From positions 124,001 through 188,000 of the forward strand of contig JAUYRN010000033.1 of the NCBI GenBank assembly GCA_030696775.1: a stretch of DNA of 64,000 nt, given 5' to 3'. The position numbers and the translations under genes were made by a program. Shown in pieces: positions 16,716 to 27,170 of this stretch; position 1 is the stretch's first letter; each line of letters starts with the position of its first letter. This stretch comes from Sulfuricurvum sp. Its GTDB lineage: Bacteria; Campylobacterota; Campylobacteria; Campylobacterales; Sulfurimonadaceae. Under the pieces are notes generated by a model, which had not been told where the DNA came from, did not search any database, and saw only the letters and a list, made by a program, of their open reading frames with translations.

Positions 16716-18689
16716 TTGCCAATATTTAAAGTCCATACCCCGTATCAAGCTGCCGGTGATCAGCCTGTTGCTATTGAAGCACTTAGCTCCAGTATTAAAG
16801 ATGGTCAACGCTATGTCACGCTAGAAGGCGTCACAGGTAGCGGTAAAACATATACTATGGCGAAGGTTATCGAGAGCGTACAGCTGCCAACGATCATCAT
16901 GACCCATAATAAAACTCTTGCGGCACAGCTGTACAGTGAGTTTAGAAGTTTCTTTCCGGATAATCATGTTGAATATTTTGTGAGCTACTATGATTACTAC
17001 CAACCGGAGGCGTACATCCCCCGTCAAGATTTGTTCATCGAAAAAGACAGCTCCATCAATGAGGAACTGGAGCGCTTACGTCTCTCCGCATCTGCAAATC
17101 TCCTCAGCTACGATGATGTTATCGTGGTAGCTTCCGTCTCTGCTAACTATGGACTGGGTGATCCTGAAGAGTATGAAAAGATGGTGCAGATTATCGCCAT
17201 TGGGGATGAAATCAATCAAAAAAAACTTCTGCTTCGTTTAGTCGAGATGGGATACTCTCGAAATGATGCTTATTTCGATGGTGGAGATTTCAGGGTTAAT
17301 GGAGAAGTGGTGGATATTTATCCCCCGTATTGGCAGGATCAGGCGGTGCGTATCGAATTTTTCGGGGATGAAGTGGAGCAGATACGTTTTTTCGAACCTC
17401 TGAGCAATACGATGACCGAGAAACAAGAGACCGTCACTATCTTTGCGACCAGCCAGTTTGCTGTTGGAGCTGAGAAACTCTCACGTGCCATCAAACGTAT
17501 CGAAGATGAGCTGGGAGAACGTCTTCAAGAACTTGAAGCTCAAGGCAAAATTGTCGAGGCACAACGGCTTCGTCAACGATGTGAGTTTGATCTGGAAATG
17601 TTGCAAGCTACGGGGATGTGTAAGGGAATCGAAAACTATTCACGTCTTTTAACCGATAAAAAAGCAGGAGAAGCACCATATACCTTGCTGGATTATTTCA
17701 CACTTCATCATGATAAATTTCTCATCATTGTTGACGAATCACACGTGAGTTTGCCTCAGTTTCGGGGGATGTTTGCTGCGGATAGAAGTCGAAAAGAGGT
17801 TCTCGTCGATTATGGATTTCGTCTTCCAAGCGCACTGGATAACCGTCCCCTTATGATCGGAGAGTACCTCGATAAATCTCCTCACTATCTTTTCGTTTCT
17901 GCTACACCATCCGCTCAGGAATTGGAACTCAGTTCTACCGTAGCGCATCAAATCATCCGGCCGACAGGGTTACTTGATCCCCCCATCACCATCAAACCAT
18001 CTACCAATCAAGTTGAAGACTTACACGATGAGATCAAAAAAACAGTAGCTCTTGGTGATCGTGTTCTTGTAACCGTATTGACGAAAAAAATGGCAGAAGC
18101 TCTTGCTAAGTATCTGGCTGATTTGGGGATCAAAGTCCAATACATGCACTCAGAAATTGATACGATTGAGCGCAACCAGATCATTAGAGGACTTCGCGTT
18201 GGGGATTTTGATGTTCTTATCGGAATCAATCTTCTAAGAGAAGGGCTAGATTTACCGGAAGTAAGTTTGGTCGCTATTTTGGATGCAGATAAAGAGGGGT
18301 TTTTACGTTCAGAAACGGCTCTTATCCAAACCATCGGACGGGCTGCACGTAATGAGCACGGTCGTGTTATTCTGTACGCTCAAAGAATCACCGGTTCCAT
18401 GGAACGAGCAATCAAAAAAACCAATGACCGACGTGCCATCCAAGAAGCTCATAATATCCTTCATGGAATCGTCCCCACAACCACCATGCGCTCACTGGAT
18501 GAAAATCTCAAACTCGAAGATGTGGGTGATTTATACAACCGTTCTAAAAAAGCCAAAACGCTTCCAGCAGCGGAGCGAAAGAAACTCGTTGATGAGCTCA
18601 GTCTCAAGATGAAAGAAGCGGCGAAAAAACTCGAATTCGAAGAAGCCGCACGTTTACGTGATGAAATCGCTAAAATACGGAAACTATAA
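16716..18689 (+). CDS. uvrB: UvrB, excinuclease ABC subunit B
   Basis: A 657-aa nucleotide-excision repair helicase-like ATPase, normal family length. Walker A is [10 protein letters not shown] near residues 40-49; the beta-hairpin region has [12 protein letters not shown], helicase motifs include DESHVSLPQ and IGRAARN, and a C-terminal UVR domain ([19 protein letters not shown]) provides the UvrC/UvrA contact. The start is TTG, preceded by AGGGT. UvrB receives damaged DNA from UvrA and positions UvrC for incision. Its stop codon is followed directly by repeat copy B. Confidence 0.97.
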   Translation: MPIFKVHTPYQAAGDQPVAIEALSSSIKDGQRYVTLEGVTGSGKTYTMAKVIESVQLPTIIMTHNKTLAAQLYSEFRSFFPDNHVEYFVSYYDYYQPEAYIPRQDLFIEKDSSINEELERLRLSASANLLSYDDVIVVASVSANYGLGDPEEYEKMVQIIAIGDEINQKKLLLRLVEMGYSRNDAYFDGGDFRVNGEVVDIYPPYWQDQAVRIEFFGDEVEQIRFFEPLSNTMTEKQETVTIFATSQFAVGAEKLSRAIKRIEDELGERLQELEAQGKIVEAQRLRQRCEFDLEMLQATGMCKGIENYSRLLTDKKAGEAPYTLLDYFTLHHDKFLIIVDESHVSLPQFRGMFAADRSRKEVLVDYGFRLPSALDNRPLMIGEYLDKSPHYLFVSATPSAQELELSSTVAHQIIRPTGLLDPPITIKPSTNQVEDLHDEIKKTVALGDRVLVTVLTKKMAEALAKYLADLGIKVQYMHSEIDTIERNQIIRGLRVGDFDVLIGINLLREGLDLPEVSLVAILDADKEGFLRSETALIQTIGRAARNEHGRVILYAQRITGSMERAIKKTNDRRAIQEAHNILHGIVPTTTMRSLDENLKLEDVGDLYNRSKKAKTLPAAERKKLVDELSLKMKEAAKKLEFEEAARLRDEIAKIRKL

Positions 18690-18771
18690 GCGCGGTTCAC
18701 TGTACGTGGGCTTCCTGCCAAAGGAAACTTAGCGTTAGCGTAGACACGGGAGTTTTACTCCCGTGTCGTTA
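18690..18771 (+). repeat. Dispersed hairpin repeat, copy B
   Basis: Starts at the base after the uvrB stop. It has the TTCCT/AGGAA hairpin, a core reading AACTTAGCGTTAGCGTAG, and a perfect 9-bp 3' hairpin (ACACGGGAG/CTCCCGTGT) followed by CGTTA. Together with copy C it forms a direct tandem repeat with a 105-base period. Confidence 0.75.
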
Positions 18772-18794
18772 AAAATCAAATAAAAAAGGAGAAA

Positions 18795-18876
18795 GCGCGG
18801 TTCACTGCGCGTGGGCTTCCTGCCAAAGGAAACTCAGCGTTAGCGTAGACACAGGGGTTTTACTCCTGTGGCGTTA
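18795..18876 (+). repeat. Dispersed hairpin repeat, copy C
   Basis: Second unit of the tandem pair, about 90 percent identical to copy B. The 3' stem differs from B but stays paired (CACAGGGG/CTCCTGTG, one G-U), and the 5' hairpin is GCGC/GCGC. It ends 8 bases before the dedA ATG and so occupies the dedA leader. Confidence 0.75.
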
Positions 18877-18884
18877 AAAATCAA

Positions 18885-19445
18885 ATGGATGATATGCTCA
18901 ACAACCTCTCAACGTACGGCTATGCTGTTTTATTCCTCTACTCTTTAGGCGGTGGTTTTCTCGCACTTTTAGGTGCAGGAGTACTGAGCTTCATGGGTAA
19001 AATGGACATTACGCTCTCTATTACCATCGCGTTTATCGCCAACTTCGTCGGTGATGGTTTGCTCTTTTACATGGCACGGTATCATAAACGAGAGATGATG
19101 GAATATTTAAGTAAACACAAACGAAAACTTGCTTTTTCACACCTTCTCCTCAAACGTCGCGGCTCATGGATTATCGTTATCAAAAAGTTTATTTACGGTC
19201 TCAAAACACTTGTTCCGCTCGCTATTGGTTTAAGTAAATACAGTTTTTTGAAATTTAGTCTCTACAATGCGATCGGAGCATTCATCTGGGCAATGGTTGT
19301 CGGAGGATTGAGTTATCTTTTTGGAGGAGCGCTTATCGAGGGGTATAAGATGGTTTCAGATAAACCATATCTAGCCCCCGTCATGCTACTCATCATTGGT
19401 GGAAGCGTATGGTTTTACCTCTCACAAGCTACGAAGAGAAAATAA
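18885..19445 (+). CDS. DedA-family membrane protein
   Basis: A 186-aa integral membrane protein of the DedA/VTT superfamily, with about four or five hydrophobic segments. GVLSFMGKMDITLSITIAF and NFVGDGLLFYMARY cover the characteristic N-terminal re-entrant part, and GLKTLVPLAIGLSKYSFLKF resembles the conserved FxPxxRTxxPxxAG region. DedA proteins support membrane homeostasis and are linked to undecaprenyl-phosphate or other lipid recycling. The start at 18885 has no Shine-Dalgarno because a repeat copy sits before it; the ATG at 18894 with GGAT upstream is an alternative. It converges with PBP1A, 1 base apart. Confidence 0.85.
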   Translation: MDDMLNNLSTYGYAVLFLYSLGGGFLALLGAGVLSFMGKMDITLSITIAFIANFVGDGLLFYMARYHKREMMEYLSKHKRKLAFSHLLLKRRGSWIIVIKKFIYGLKTLVPLAIGLSKYSFLKFSLYNAIGAFIWAMVVGGLSYLFGGALIEGYKMVSDKPYLAPVMLLIIGGSVWFYLSQATKRK

Positions 19446-19446
19446 T

Positions 19447-21414
19447 TTAAAACACCAACTTATCATCTGTTTTTGGTGTTTGTTCTTCACCTACACCAGG
19501 TGTTTGTGATACATCGGTAAAATTCTCTGTCTCATTGCTATCCGTGCTTTTATTTTGCATATAAACACCTGCAGGACGATCAAAATAGCGTTTCGTATTA
19601 GGATAGATGCGGAACAAATCTTCAGTGTAGTAACGGAATACCTGACCTGCTGCCCGTCCACCGGTTTCACTTCGTCGCATCGGTGTATTGTTATCATTAC
19701 CATACCAAACGACCGTTTCTATCGTAGGTGAATAACCGATGAACCATGCATCCACATTTTTATTCGTCGTTCCTGTTTTACCAGCGATTTCGACTCCTGC
19801 TACACGTGCTGCTGTACCGGTTCCAAACGAAACAACATCTTGTAAAATCGATGTCATTAGATACGTTTGTTCTTTAGTATCCACTTGACGGCGTTTATTT
19901 TCGTATCGGAAGGTTTCTCCTTTAGGAGTAATCACTTGACGGATTAAAATGGGATTCGTTTGTACACCGCTACCTGCAAATATCGTATAATATTTTGCCA
20001 AATCATGAGGAGAAAGCGCGATGGTTCCTAGAGCAATCGAGAGATCCGGAGGCAGATTTTCAACAATCCCTAAGCGGTGTAAGCCCTCTACGACTTTCCC
20101 GAAGCCCATGTCACTTACCATATTAATGGTTGCAAGGTTACGTGAGTAGGTGAGAGCATTGCGAATTGTGACCATCCCCTTGTACTCATTTTTATAGTTT
20201 TTCGGTTTCCACTCTTTCTCTTCCCCATCATCCCCTTTATAGGTATAGGTACGGGCAATATCAGGTACGAGAGTTGCAGGAGTCATTCCGCTATCAAGTG
20301 CAACTTGATAGATGAACGGTTTAAAAGCAGAACCCGGTTGACGCTTGGCCTGAGTTACACGATTGTAAGAGCTAACAGAATAATCATACCCTCCAACCAT
20401 TGCCAACACTTCCCCGGTATTTGGATCCATACTCATCAAAGCTCCATTGAGCTGCGTTTGCATATTTTCATCCAGTTCACCAGCTTCTTCTGCCCGTTTC
20501 AAAATCTCATTACGTCCTGATTGGAGGGCTTTGTATCCTGCTTCTTGCAGTCTCATGTCAATGGTAGTGTAAATTTTATATCCACCACTGCGAATATCAG
20601 GAAAAGCATCCCCAAGCTGTCGCATAACCTCATCAATAACATAGGGACCGGAATTTTTGCTCAGTGTATCATTGTAAACTTTTGGTCGCTCTTGCGTAGC
20701 TTTATCATAAGTATCTTGATCAATCCATCCAAGATCTAGCATCCGTTCAATAATCCGATTGGCACGTCCAAGGCTTAACTCATAATTTTTTGTCGGTGCA
20801 TAAAAATTTGGTCCCTTTGGAAGACCGACAATCATTGCCATCTCTTTGAGAGTCAATTCTTTAAGCTGCTTATGAAAATAACCGTCCGCTGCTGTTTTAA
20901 TCCCATAATAGCCGTGACCCAAATAAATTTCATTAAGATAACGCTCTAATATTTGTTCTTTCGTGAGCTCTTGTTCAATCCGGATGGCGTATAAAACCTC
21001 TTTAAATTTACGGGTAAAGTTTTTATCTCGTGTTAAAAGAGCATTTTTAACAAGCTGTTGAGTGATCGTACTTGCCCCTTCTTTGAGCTTACCTGCCGAT
21101 ACGTCTTTGACAATAGCGCGCATAATCGCATCAGGATTAACACCATGATGCTCAAAAAAGTCGGTATCTTCGATCGCTACCAATGCTTCAATAAGACGAG
21201 GTGGAATATTCTCAAACGAAACATAATAACGGTGCTCATCACTAAATAAATTAGCGATTTTTTCGCCATTACGATCATACACTTCAGTAGTAAGTCGAGG
21301 CTTATAGTTGATAAGACGTTGTGTTTCGTACTCAAAATTATAAATAAGATAACCCAAATACCCTATTGGAATCATAATTAGAATTCCCAGTGTGATCCAT
21401 AAATTTTTATTCAT
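19447..21414 (-). CDS. Penicillin-binding protein 1A (bifunctional)
   Basis: A 655-aa class A PBP. An N-terminal membrane anchor (about 5-25) precedes a glycosyltransferase 51 domain with EDTDFFEHHGV (catalytic Glu) and ASTITQQLVKN. The transpeptidase domain has SxxK in PGSAFKPF, SxN in TYSRNLA, and KTGTT. It polymerises and cross-links peptidoglycan in the periplasm. A Pro/Thr/Asp-rich tail of about 30 residues follows. The ABC ATPase gene lies 13 bases upstream on the same strand, so they are probably co-transcribed. Symbols mrcA, pbpA and ponA are all used for this family; I leave it blank. Confidence 0.95.
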   Translation of the reverse strand: MNKNLWITLGILIMIPIGYLGYLIYNFEYETQRLINYKPRLTTEVYDRNGEKIANLFSDEHRYYVSFENIPPRLIEALVAIEDTDFFEHHGVNPDAIMRAIVKDVSAGKLKEGASTITQQLVKNALLTRDKNFTRKFKEVLYAIRIEQELTKEQILERYLNEIYLGHGYYGIKTAADGYFHKQLKELTLKEMAMIVGLPKGPNFYAPTKNYELSLGRANRIIERMLDLGWIDQDTYDKATQERPKVYNDTLSKNSGPYVIDEVMRQLGDAFPDIRSGGYKIYTTIDMRLQEAGYKALQSGRNEILKRAEEAGELDENMQTQLNGALMSMDPNTGEVLAMVGGYDYSVSSYNRVTQAKRQPGSAFKPFIYQVALDSGMTPATLVPDIARTYTYKGDDGEEKEWKPKNYKNEYKGMVTIRNALTYSRNLATINMVSDMGFGKVVEGLHRLGIVENLPPDLSIALGTIALSPHDLAKYYTIFAGSGVQTNPILIRQVITPKGETFRYENKRRQVDTKEQTYLMTSILQDVVSFGTGTAARVAGVEIAGKTGTTNKNVDAWFIGYSPTIETVVWYGNDNNTPMRRSETGGRAAGQVFRYYTEDLFRIYPNTKRYFDRPAGVYMQNKSTDSNETENFTDVSQTPGVGEEQTPKTDDKLVF

Positions 21415-21427
21415 TCTCTGTCCTATG

Positions 21428-22126
21428 TTAAACTCTAAATTCTCGTGTTTTAAAATCCGCTTCGATCAGACGACGAGTATAATCCTGTTCAGGATTTTTC
21501 AAAACGTTTTTCATCTTTCCCGCTTCAATGATTTTGCCCTCTTTAAGGACACAAATATCATCACATAAATCTGATGCAACACCCATATCATGCGTTACAA
21601 AAAGAGTTGAAAATCCCAACTTTTCTTGCAGTGATTTGAGCAATGCAGTCATCACTTTTTTTGCCACAGGGTCCAATGCCGTTGTTGGTTCATCCAATAA
21701 AAGCAAAGATGGCTGACTTGCTAGCGCCATAGCCACCACTACTCGTTGGAGTTGTCCTCCTGAAAGCTCGCTGGGATAACGCTCTAATAACGTAATCTCC
21801 AACTCAAGCCATCCAAAAATTTCAACCACCCGTTCACGTGGATAAAACATCTGATCTTTTATTTTTGTGAGAGGCGAAAGTGCTGTAAACGGGTTTTGAG
21901 GAACCAGAGATACGCTTTTCCCTCTGACCCACTCAAAGTCAGAACGTTTTTGCATTCGAACGTCCAAAGTGCTATCCGACATTCCCAAAAGTGCTTTGAG
22001 GATCAACGATTTACCGCTGCCGCTTTGCCCTACTAATGCGAGTGAAGTACGAATTTCAAAAGAACACTCAACAAGCGTCAATTCTCCATAGCGAATAATC
22101 AACTCATCGATATTAATAGACTTCAT
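21428..22126 (-). CDS. ABC transporter ATPase, peptide/nickel-type
   Basis: A 232-aa ATP-binding subunit with Walker A GQSGSGKS, Q-loop in SLVPQNPF, signature LSGGQLQR, Walker B LLLLDEPTTALD and a switch His in FVTHDMG. The sequence type is that of DppD/OppD/NikD proteins but it is shorter than most, lacking the C-terminal oligopeptide-type extension. No permease or binding-protein gene adjoins it, so it is either an orphan ATPase or serves a transporter encoded elsewhere. It is 4 bases after the bioF-like gene on the same strand and probably in one operon with it. Confidence 0.87.
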   Translation of the reverse strand: MKSINIDELIIRYGELTLVECSFEIRTSLALVGQSGSGKSLILKALLGMSDSTLDVRMQKRSDFEWVRGKSVSLVPQNPFTALSPLTKIKDQMFYPRERVVEIFGWLELEITLLERYPSELSGGQLQRVVVAMALASQPSLLLLDEPTTALDPVAKKVMTALLKSLQEKLGFSTLFVTHDMGVASDLCDDICVLKEGKIIEAGKMKNVLKNPEQDYTRRLIEADFKTREFRV

Positions 22127-22130
22127 CGTG

Positions 22131-23237
22131 CTATTTTATCCAATTGTGACTAAAACGCTCACACACCCTCTTCAAAGTTTCCTCCGAAATATCCGTACGT
22201 GCAATCAGACGAATAATTGAGCGCTTAACCGTCGGTTGTCGTATCGCTCCTACACTAATTCCAAGCTCCTCTTTGAGAGAGGACTGCATCTCCATCACGA
22301 TACGATTATCCCCGATTTCGATAGGAAGAATCAACCCCTCAATCTCAATACCAAGAACCTCTTTGATGATATTCTGGCGCAGTTTTATTTTTTCTTTTAA
22401 GTCACCAACATTTTCTTGAATGTAATTTAATGCATGATGCGCCAATGCCGTATCGTATAAAGAGGGTGCGGTTGCATAAATAACATTTTTGGCACGATTT
22501 ATGAGATATTCGCTGATATGAGCAGACGAAAGAACATAAGCACCAAAACTTCCATACGCTTTCCCCAGTGTCCCCATTTTTATCATGTTGTATGTAGGAA
22601 CAATCTCATAAAAATCGAGAATCCCCATAAGATGTGCCCCAATCACGCCACTGCTGTGCGCCTCATCGATAATCACCAAAACATTATGGCGTTCACATAC
22701 CTCTAAAATATCTCGTGAAAGAAGATCTCCCCCCATCGAGTAGATTCCCTCAACGGCGACAATTATTCGCTTTTCAGTTGCTTTAGCAATCGCATTTTCC
22801 AATGAATTTGCATCATTATGGGCAAAAAATTCAACCCGTCCCTCAGACATCTTCGCACCCATAACACCGCTGGCATGATACTCTTCATCCATCAACAGCA
22901 CATCGCCTTTGCGTACCAAAGCTTCCATAAGACCGATGTTCGCATTAAACCCGCTCCCCATCACGATTCCCGCTTCAAAACCGTTAGCCTCACAAAGTGC
23001 TGTTTCAAAATTTTGATGAATGGGGTGATAACCGTTGACCAGCATTGAAGATTTTGGAGAGTGATAAGCGTAGTGTGAAAGAGTTTTACACGCTTTATCG
23101 TGCAATTCTTCATGATGCGCCAAACCTAAATAATCATTGGATGCCATATCGATTAAAGCCTCATCCACCACATGACGTTGGCGATAACGTCCTGAACGTT
23201 GAAGGGCTTTTAGTTCGTTCGTATAGGGATTGTTCAT
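22131..23237 (-). CDS. bioF: 8-amino-7-oxononanoate synthase (BioF-type)
   Basis: A 368-aa PLP enzyme of the alpha-oxoamine synthase family. The PLP-binding lysine is in GTLGKAYGSFG, and DEAHSSGVIG and VVDEALIDMASNDYLGLA match the family. BioF condenses pimeloyl thioester with alanine in biotin synthesis; 2-amino-3-ketobutyrate CoA ligase is the near relative, but the opening SNDYLGLA and length favour BioF. The start at 23237 is chosen because it forms an ATGA overlap with maf; the frame extends 9 codons further. Other biotin genes are not adjacent. Confidence 0.87.
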   Translation of the reverse strand: MNNPYTNELKALQRSGRYRQRHVVDEALIDMASNDYLGLAHHEELHDKACKTLSHYAYHSPKSSMLVNGYHPIHQNFETALCEANGFEAGIVMGSGFNANIGLMEALVRKGDVLLMDEEYHASGVMGAKMSEGRVEFFAHNDANSLENAIAKATEKRIIVAVEGIYSMGGDLLSRDILEVCERHNVLVIIDEAHSSGVIGAHLMGILDFYEIVPTYNMIKMGTLGKAYGSFGAYVLSSAHISEYLINRAKNVIYATAPSLYDTALAHHALNYIQENVGDLKEKIKLRQNIIKEVLGIEIEGLILPIEIGDNRIVMEMQSSLKEELGISVGAIRQPTVKRSIIRLIARTDISEETLKRVCERFSHNWIK

Positions 23238-23779
23238 AAAAATGGCTTCAAAATATCTACACACAATCCCATTGCAGTACTTTCATATCCTCTGGTTTCA
23301 CGAATATACGGTTTACAAAATCCCTCTACCATACATGCACCCGCTTTTCCGCGCCACTCACCGCTTCCGATATAGCGATCAATATCATCGGGATCAAAGG
23401 GATTAAAAAAATAGTGGGTTGAAGAGATGTCGAGAAGTTCCAAACGAGGTGTTTTGTAAATCATACAGGTGATAATAGCGACTTCGCAACCGCTTTGCAT
23501 GCCTAAAATAGCACGTGCATCTGCTTCATCTTTGGCTTTACGAAGAATTTTACCCTGTGCGGTTACAACCGTATCCGCTACAAGTAAAGGAAAATCATTG
23601 CATCCGAATTTTTCATAGTTAACACGATATTTTCCCAGTGTTGCTTGGTAGACAAAGTTTTTGGGAGTTGGGGCGATTATAGAGTCTTCATCAAAATCGA
23701 TGGACTCTTGAAAAAAAGGTATGCTAGCCGAGTGAAGGAGTTCAGCACGGGTGATGGAAGAAGAACACAATCTTAACAT
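23234..23779 (-). CDS. maf: Maf-family nucleotide pyrophosphatase
   Basis: A 181-aa protein of the Maf/YhdE/YceF fold. The N-terminal LCSSSITRAELL matches the S-x-S-x-R substrate loop, and LLVADTVV and KAKDEADARAIL match the conserved acidic and Lys/Asp blocks. These house-cleaning enzymes hydrolyse modified or canonical NTPs to monophosphates and are linked to septum formation. It overlaps bioF by 4 bases (ATGA), so the two are coupled. The region upstream is occupied by repeat copy D. Confidence 0.88.
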   Translation of the reverse strand: MLRLCSSSITRAELLHSASIPFFQESIDFDEDSIIAPTPKNFVYQATLGKYRVNYEKFGCNDFPLLVADTVVTAQGKILRKAKDEADARAILGMQSGCEVAIITCMIYKTPRLELLDISSTHYFFNPFDPDDIDRYIGSGEWRGKAGACMVEGFCKPYIRETRGYESTAMGLCVDILKPFL

Positions 23780-23796
23780 GCAAGTCTCTCTTAAAA

Positions 23797-23880
23797 AGCA
23801 CGCAAGCGTGCACGAGCTCTCTGCTGAAGAGAACCCAGTGTTAACGTAGCCAATTGGGGCTTAGCTCCGATGGCGTATTA
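23797..23880 (+). repeat. Dispersed hairpin repeat, copy D
   Basis: It has a GCACGC/GCGTGC hairpin, a CTCT/AGAG hairpin with loop GCTGA, the core AACCCAGTGTTAACGTAG, and a long 3' hairpin beginning GCCA with one bulged A. Its last three bases (TTA) supply the stop codon of the minus-strand gene at 23878. It is antisense to the flanking genes, unlike copies A, B, C and E. Confidence 0.7.
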
Positions 23881-24414
23881 ATAAGCGTTACGAAGAACCA
23901 CCCCGATGAAAATTGCTATAACACCAAGAACAATATTAAGAGGAACCATATATTTGGAAATCATCTCTAACATTGCTTTTGCACGCCCTAGATCATTGTT
24001 GACAAGTGCTTTTTGTGCTTGATTGCGTCGGTAGATCATAACACCCAAATTGATGCTCATAACGAGCCAAATTGCCTCTTTGATATGAACAGTTTGATAC
24101 AAACTCATCGCATAATCATCGATCACATTTCCCATTGCATCCATTGCCGCAGCACGAAAACCTAGTCCTACCGCCATGATGACCGCAGTAATAATCAAAA
24201 TAACTGCAAACGGCGTTACGATGGTAAAAAGACGCTTAAGGGTATGTGCTGCCCGTTCCATTTTAATTTTTGGATCGGTAATCATCGCACACGATTGATG
24301 GACGGCAAAACGGATAGCAATCATCCCGCCGACCCAAATAACCGCACTGATAACGTGTAAAAAGATAATCGTTAGACGATAATCGGCAAACAGTTGGACT
24401 AAAAATTCTTTCAC
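23878..24414 (-). CDS. Integral membrane protein, CopD-like, function unknown
   Basis: A 178-aa protein with four predicted helices (about 14-36, 62-86, 108-126 and 153-174). His residues in or near the helices ([26 protein letters not shown]) are placed as in haem- or copper-related membrane proteins of the CopD/DUF2214 type, but no family motif is complete. It overlaps the alaS stop by 4 bases, so it is translationally coupled to alaS. Its own stop codon is formed by repeat copy D. Confidence 0.65.
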   Translation of the reverse strand: MKEFLVQLFADYRLTIIFLHVISAVIWVGGMIAIRFAVHQSCAMITDPKIKMERAAHTLKRLFTIVTPFAVILIITAVIMAVGLGFRAAAMDAMGNVIDDYAMSLYQTVHIKEAIWLVMSINLGVMIYRRNQAQKALVNNDLGRAKAMLEMISKYMVPLNIVLGVIAIFIGVVLRNAY

Positions 24415-26963
24415 GCAAGTTCCTTGGTAATATATGCCAATGCAGCTTCAAGTGCTTCATTTATCTTCGAAGGATCTTTTCCGCCCGCTTGAGCGAAATC
24501 CGGACGTCCTCCGCCACCGCCGCCAACGATCGGTGCGATAGCTTTGACCCAGTCTCCCGCTTTTACGGACGAATTTTTGACCCCACTGGCAAGTAGAACT
24601 TTATCGTCTTTGACTTGGAACAACATTACACAAATCGACTCATGTGCATTCTTAAGCTCATCGATACGCTCTTTGATATCGCCTAATCCAAGTTCCGCCA
24701 CAACAACCGCCGTAGTCCCCATCATCGTGACCGTGATCTCCTCTTTCGAAGAAGAAGCCAATGCAGTAATTTCGGTTTTAAGGCTTTTTACTTGCTCTTT
24801 AAGGCGCTCTATTCCTGCCAATACATCGCGATTTTTCACGGATGCTTCCACCTCTTCGAGAAGATGGCGATTGGCTTTAAAGACATTGTACGCCGCATTT
24901 CCGCAGACCGCTTCGATACGTCGTACACCCGCGCTTACACCGCTTTCTTTGGTAATGATAAACGTCCCGATAGATGCTGTATTATCGACATGGATACCGC
25001 CGCAAAACTCCACCGATGCCGTCCCAAAATTGACAACACGAACCGTGTCACCATATTTTTCACCAAACTGCGCTTTTGCCCCGCTTTTTTTGGCCTCATC
25101 AATACTCATCTCTTTCGTCATACCCTCTAATGCATAGAGAATATGATAGTTGACCCGCTCTTCGGTCAGCGCAATCTCTTCATGACTCATCGCTTTAGGA
25201 TGAGAAAAATCAAAACGCAATCGGTTGTGCTCAACCAAAGAACCCGCTTGTGAAATATGTTCTCCTAACAGCTCGTACAATGCTGCATGAAGAAGATGGG
25301 TTGCAGAGTGGTGTTTCGCGATTTCATTACGTGACACATCCACAACTGCTTCTAGCGTTTCACCGACTGTTATCGTCTCTTTTACCTCAACATGGGAAAG
25401 ATTTAATCCATGGAATTTTTTCGTTTGAGTGACAACGGCTTTATCTGCGAGCATACCATTATCACCGCATTGTCCGCCGCTTTCCGCATAAAACGGCGTT
25501 TCTTCGAGGAGTACCCACCCTTTTTGATGTGTATGAAGCTGCTCGACACGTTCGAAATTTTCACCCAATAACGCTTGAATTTTTACCGGTGCTTTCGTAT
25601 AGGCGTATCCAATAAATGTATTAATACCGAATGTCTCTAAAAGCGTTTTAAAATCACCTTCGACTGCCGTATCTCCCGAACCTTTCCATGCCGCTTTTGC
25701 ACGAACACGCTGCTCTTTCATAAGAGTTTCAAACGTATCGGTATCGAGTGCGAGATTTTTCTCTTTGAGCATATCTTCGGTCAAATCCAGAGGAAATCCA
25801 AACGTGTCGTAAAGTTTAAATGCCACTTCACCGCTAAACGTCTCTTTCGTATTTTTGAGCTCTTCATTAAACAGCTCAATCCCCGATGCGATGGTTTTGA
25901 AAAAACGCTCTTCTTCGAGCATGATTTGCTCTTTTAGAACCGAAAGTTTTTCCACAATGTACGGATACTGTTTCCCCATAAGTTCCGCTACAGTGTCCGC
26001 AATCTCAAACATAAACGGCTTGCTAAATCCAAGGAGATACCCGTGACGAACTGCACGTCGTAAAATGCGGCGTAGAACGTATCCTCTGCCTTCATTCGAG
26101 AAGTTTGTCCCTTGCGCGAGCAAGAAGGTAACCGTACGGATATGATCCGCAATAACACGGTACGATGCACCGCTCGCATAATCATAAGGCTTACCGATAA
26201 GAGCTTCTACTTTGCGGATGATCGGCATAAACAAGGTTGAGTCATAATTGCTTCGAACCCCCTCAAGCACCGCAACAGCACGTTCCAGCCCCATACCGGT
26301 ATCGATAGAAGGTTTTGGTAACGGCTTTAACTCGCCTTTGGCATTTCGCTCATACTGCATAAATACAAGGTTCCAGATCTCCAAGAAACGATCTCCATCG
26401 CCTCCCATATAATCTTCTGGTCCATTAAAATGTTCCGCACCCTGATCGACAAAAATCTCCGAACACGGACCGCATGGACCCGTATCACCCATCTGCCAAA
26501 AATTGTCTTTATCTCCCAAACGCATAATACGATCCGCAGAAATATGTTTCTTCCACATCTCTTCCGCTTCATCATCAGATTCATGAACCGTTACCCAGAG
26601 TTTATCAACAGGAAGTTTCATCACTTGCGTAATAAATTCCCACGCATGAGCTATTGCTTCTTCTTTGAAATAATCCCCGAAACTAAAGTTTCCAAGCATC
26701 TCGAAAAATGTATGGTGACGCGCGGTATGACCAACGTTTTCCAAGTCATTGTGCTTACCGCCTGCACGCAGACACGTTTGTGAACTGGTCGCTCTAGGAT
26801 TAGAGGGAGCAGGAATATCGCCCGTAAAAATAGACTTAAACGGAACCATACCGGCATTAGTAAACAACAACGTTGCATCATCAGGAACAAGAGGCGAACT
26901 CGCCACACGGGTATGGTTTTTTGATTCAAAAAAGGCTAAAAAAGCTTCGCGTACATCCATCAT
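24411..26963 (-). CDS. alaS: Alanyl-tRNA synthetase
   Basis: An 850-aa class II synthetase of normal length. The catalytic N-terminal domain has GNFSFGDYF and [10 protein letters not shown]. The editing domain has the zinc-binding [12 protein letters not shown] and CGGIHVDNT motifs that clear Ser- and Gly-tRNAAla. The C-terminal domain ends in a Gly-rich [18 protein letters not shown]. It charges tRNA-Ala in the cytoplasm. Two tandem ATGs (26963 and 26960) exist. The downstream membrane gene overlaps by 4 bases. Confidence 0.97.
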   Translation of the reverse strand: MMDVREAFLAFFESKNHTRVASSPLVPDDATLLFTNAGMVPFKSIFTGDIPAPSNPRATSSQTCLRAGGKHNDLENVGHTARHHTFFEMLGNFSFGDYFKEEAIAHAWEFITQVMKLPVDKLWVTVHESDDEAEEMWKKHISADRIMRLGDKDNFWQMGDTGPCGPCSEIFVDQGAEHFNGPEDYMGGDGDRFLEIWNLVFMQYERNAKGELKPLPKPSIDTGMGLERAVAVLEGVRSNYDSTLFMPIIRKVEALIGKPYDYASGASYRVIADHIRTVTFLLAQGTNFSNEGRGYVLRRILRRAVRHGYLLGFSKPFMFEIADTVAELMGKQYPYIVEKLSVLKEQIMLEEERFFKTIASGIELFNEELKNTKETFSGEVAFKLYDTFGFPLDLTEDMLKEKNLALDTDTFETLMKEQRVRAKAAWKGSGDTAVEGDFKTLLETFGINTFIGYAYTKAPVKIQALLGENFERVEQLHTHQKGWVLLEETPFYAESGGQCGDNGMLADKAVVTQTKKFHGLNLSHVEVKETITVGETLEAVVDVSRNEIAKHHSATHLLHAALYELLGEHISQAGSLVEHNRLRFDFSHPKAMSHEEIALTEERVNYHILYALEGMTKEMSIDEAKKSGAKAQFGEKYGDTVRVVNFGTASVEFCGGIHVDNTASIGTFIITKESGVSAGVRRIEAVCGNAAYNVFKANRHLLEEVEASVKNRDVLAGIERLKEQVKSLKTEITALASSSKEEITVTMMGTTAVVVAELGLGDIKERIDELKNAHESICVMLFQVKDDKVLLASGVKNSSVKAGDWVKAIAPIVGGGGGGRPDFAQAGGKDPSKINEALEAALAYITKELA

Positions 26964-26994
26964 GGGTTACTCTCATTTGGGTAAAATTGTCGCG

Positions 26995-27000
26995 ATTATA
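26995..27000 (-). promoter_or_regulatory. Candidate sigma70 -10 box of alaS
   Basis: Minus-strand TATAAT in CGCTATAATCGCG, 31 bases before the alaS start. The same GC-TATAAT context is seen before uvrB and leuA. Confidence 0.5.
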
Positions 27001-27057
27001 GCGAAGATGGGTTTAAAGAAAGTAATTAGGTTTAAAAGAGAGGATTTCGGCTTCGTC

Positions 27058-27108
27058 GTCACTCCCGTGAAGACGGGTGTCTAGCTGGATTCCCGCCTTA
27101 GTGAGTGA
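27058..27108. repeat. REP-like palindromic repeat, degenerate copy
   Basis: It begins GTCACTCCCGTGAAGACGGG and continues GTGTCTAGCTGGATTCCCGC. The inner hairpin is CCCGT/ACGGG, and the outer arms TCACTC and GAGTGA pair across it. It belongs to the widespread GTCATTCCCGCGAA...CTGGATTCCCGCC type of intergenic repeat. It lies between leuA and alaS in the roughly 200-base spacer, which otherwise holds only the alaS promoter. Confidence 0.6.
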
Positions 27109-27170
27109 AATGCTATCGAGTGAATGATGAAAAAGAGCATTCGCTAAAAAGCAAACGTAAAAATAAAAAC

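Noticed and set aside
18690-18884. Copies B and C as a CRISPR array
   Set aside because: There are only two units, long and hairpin-rich with no spacer diversity, and no cas genes.
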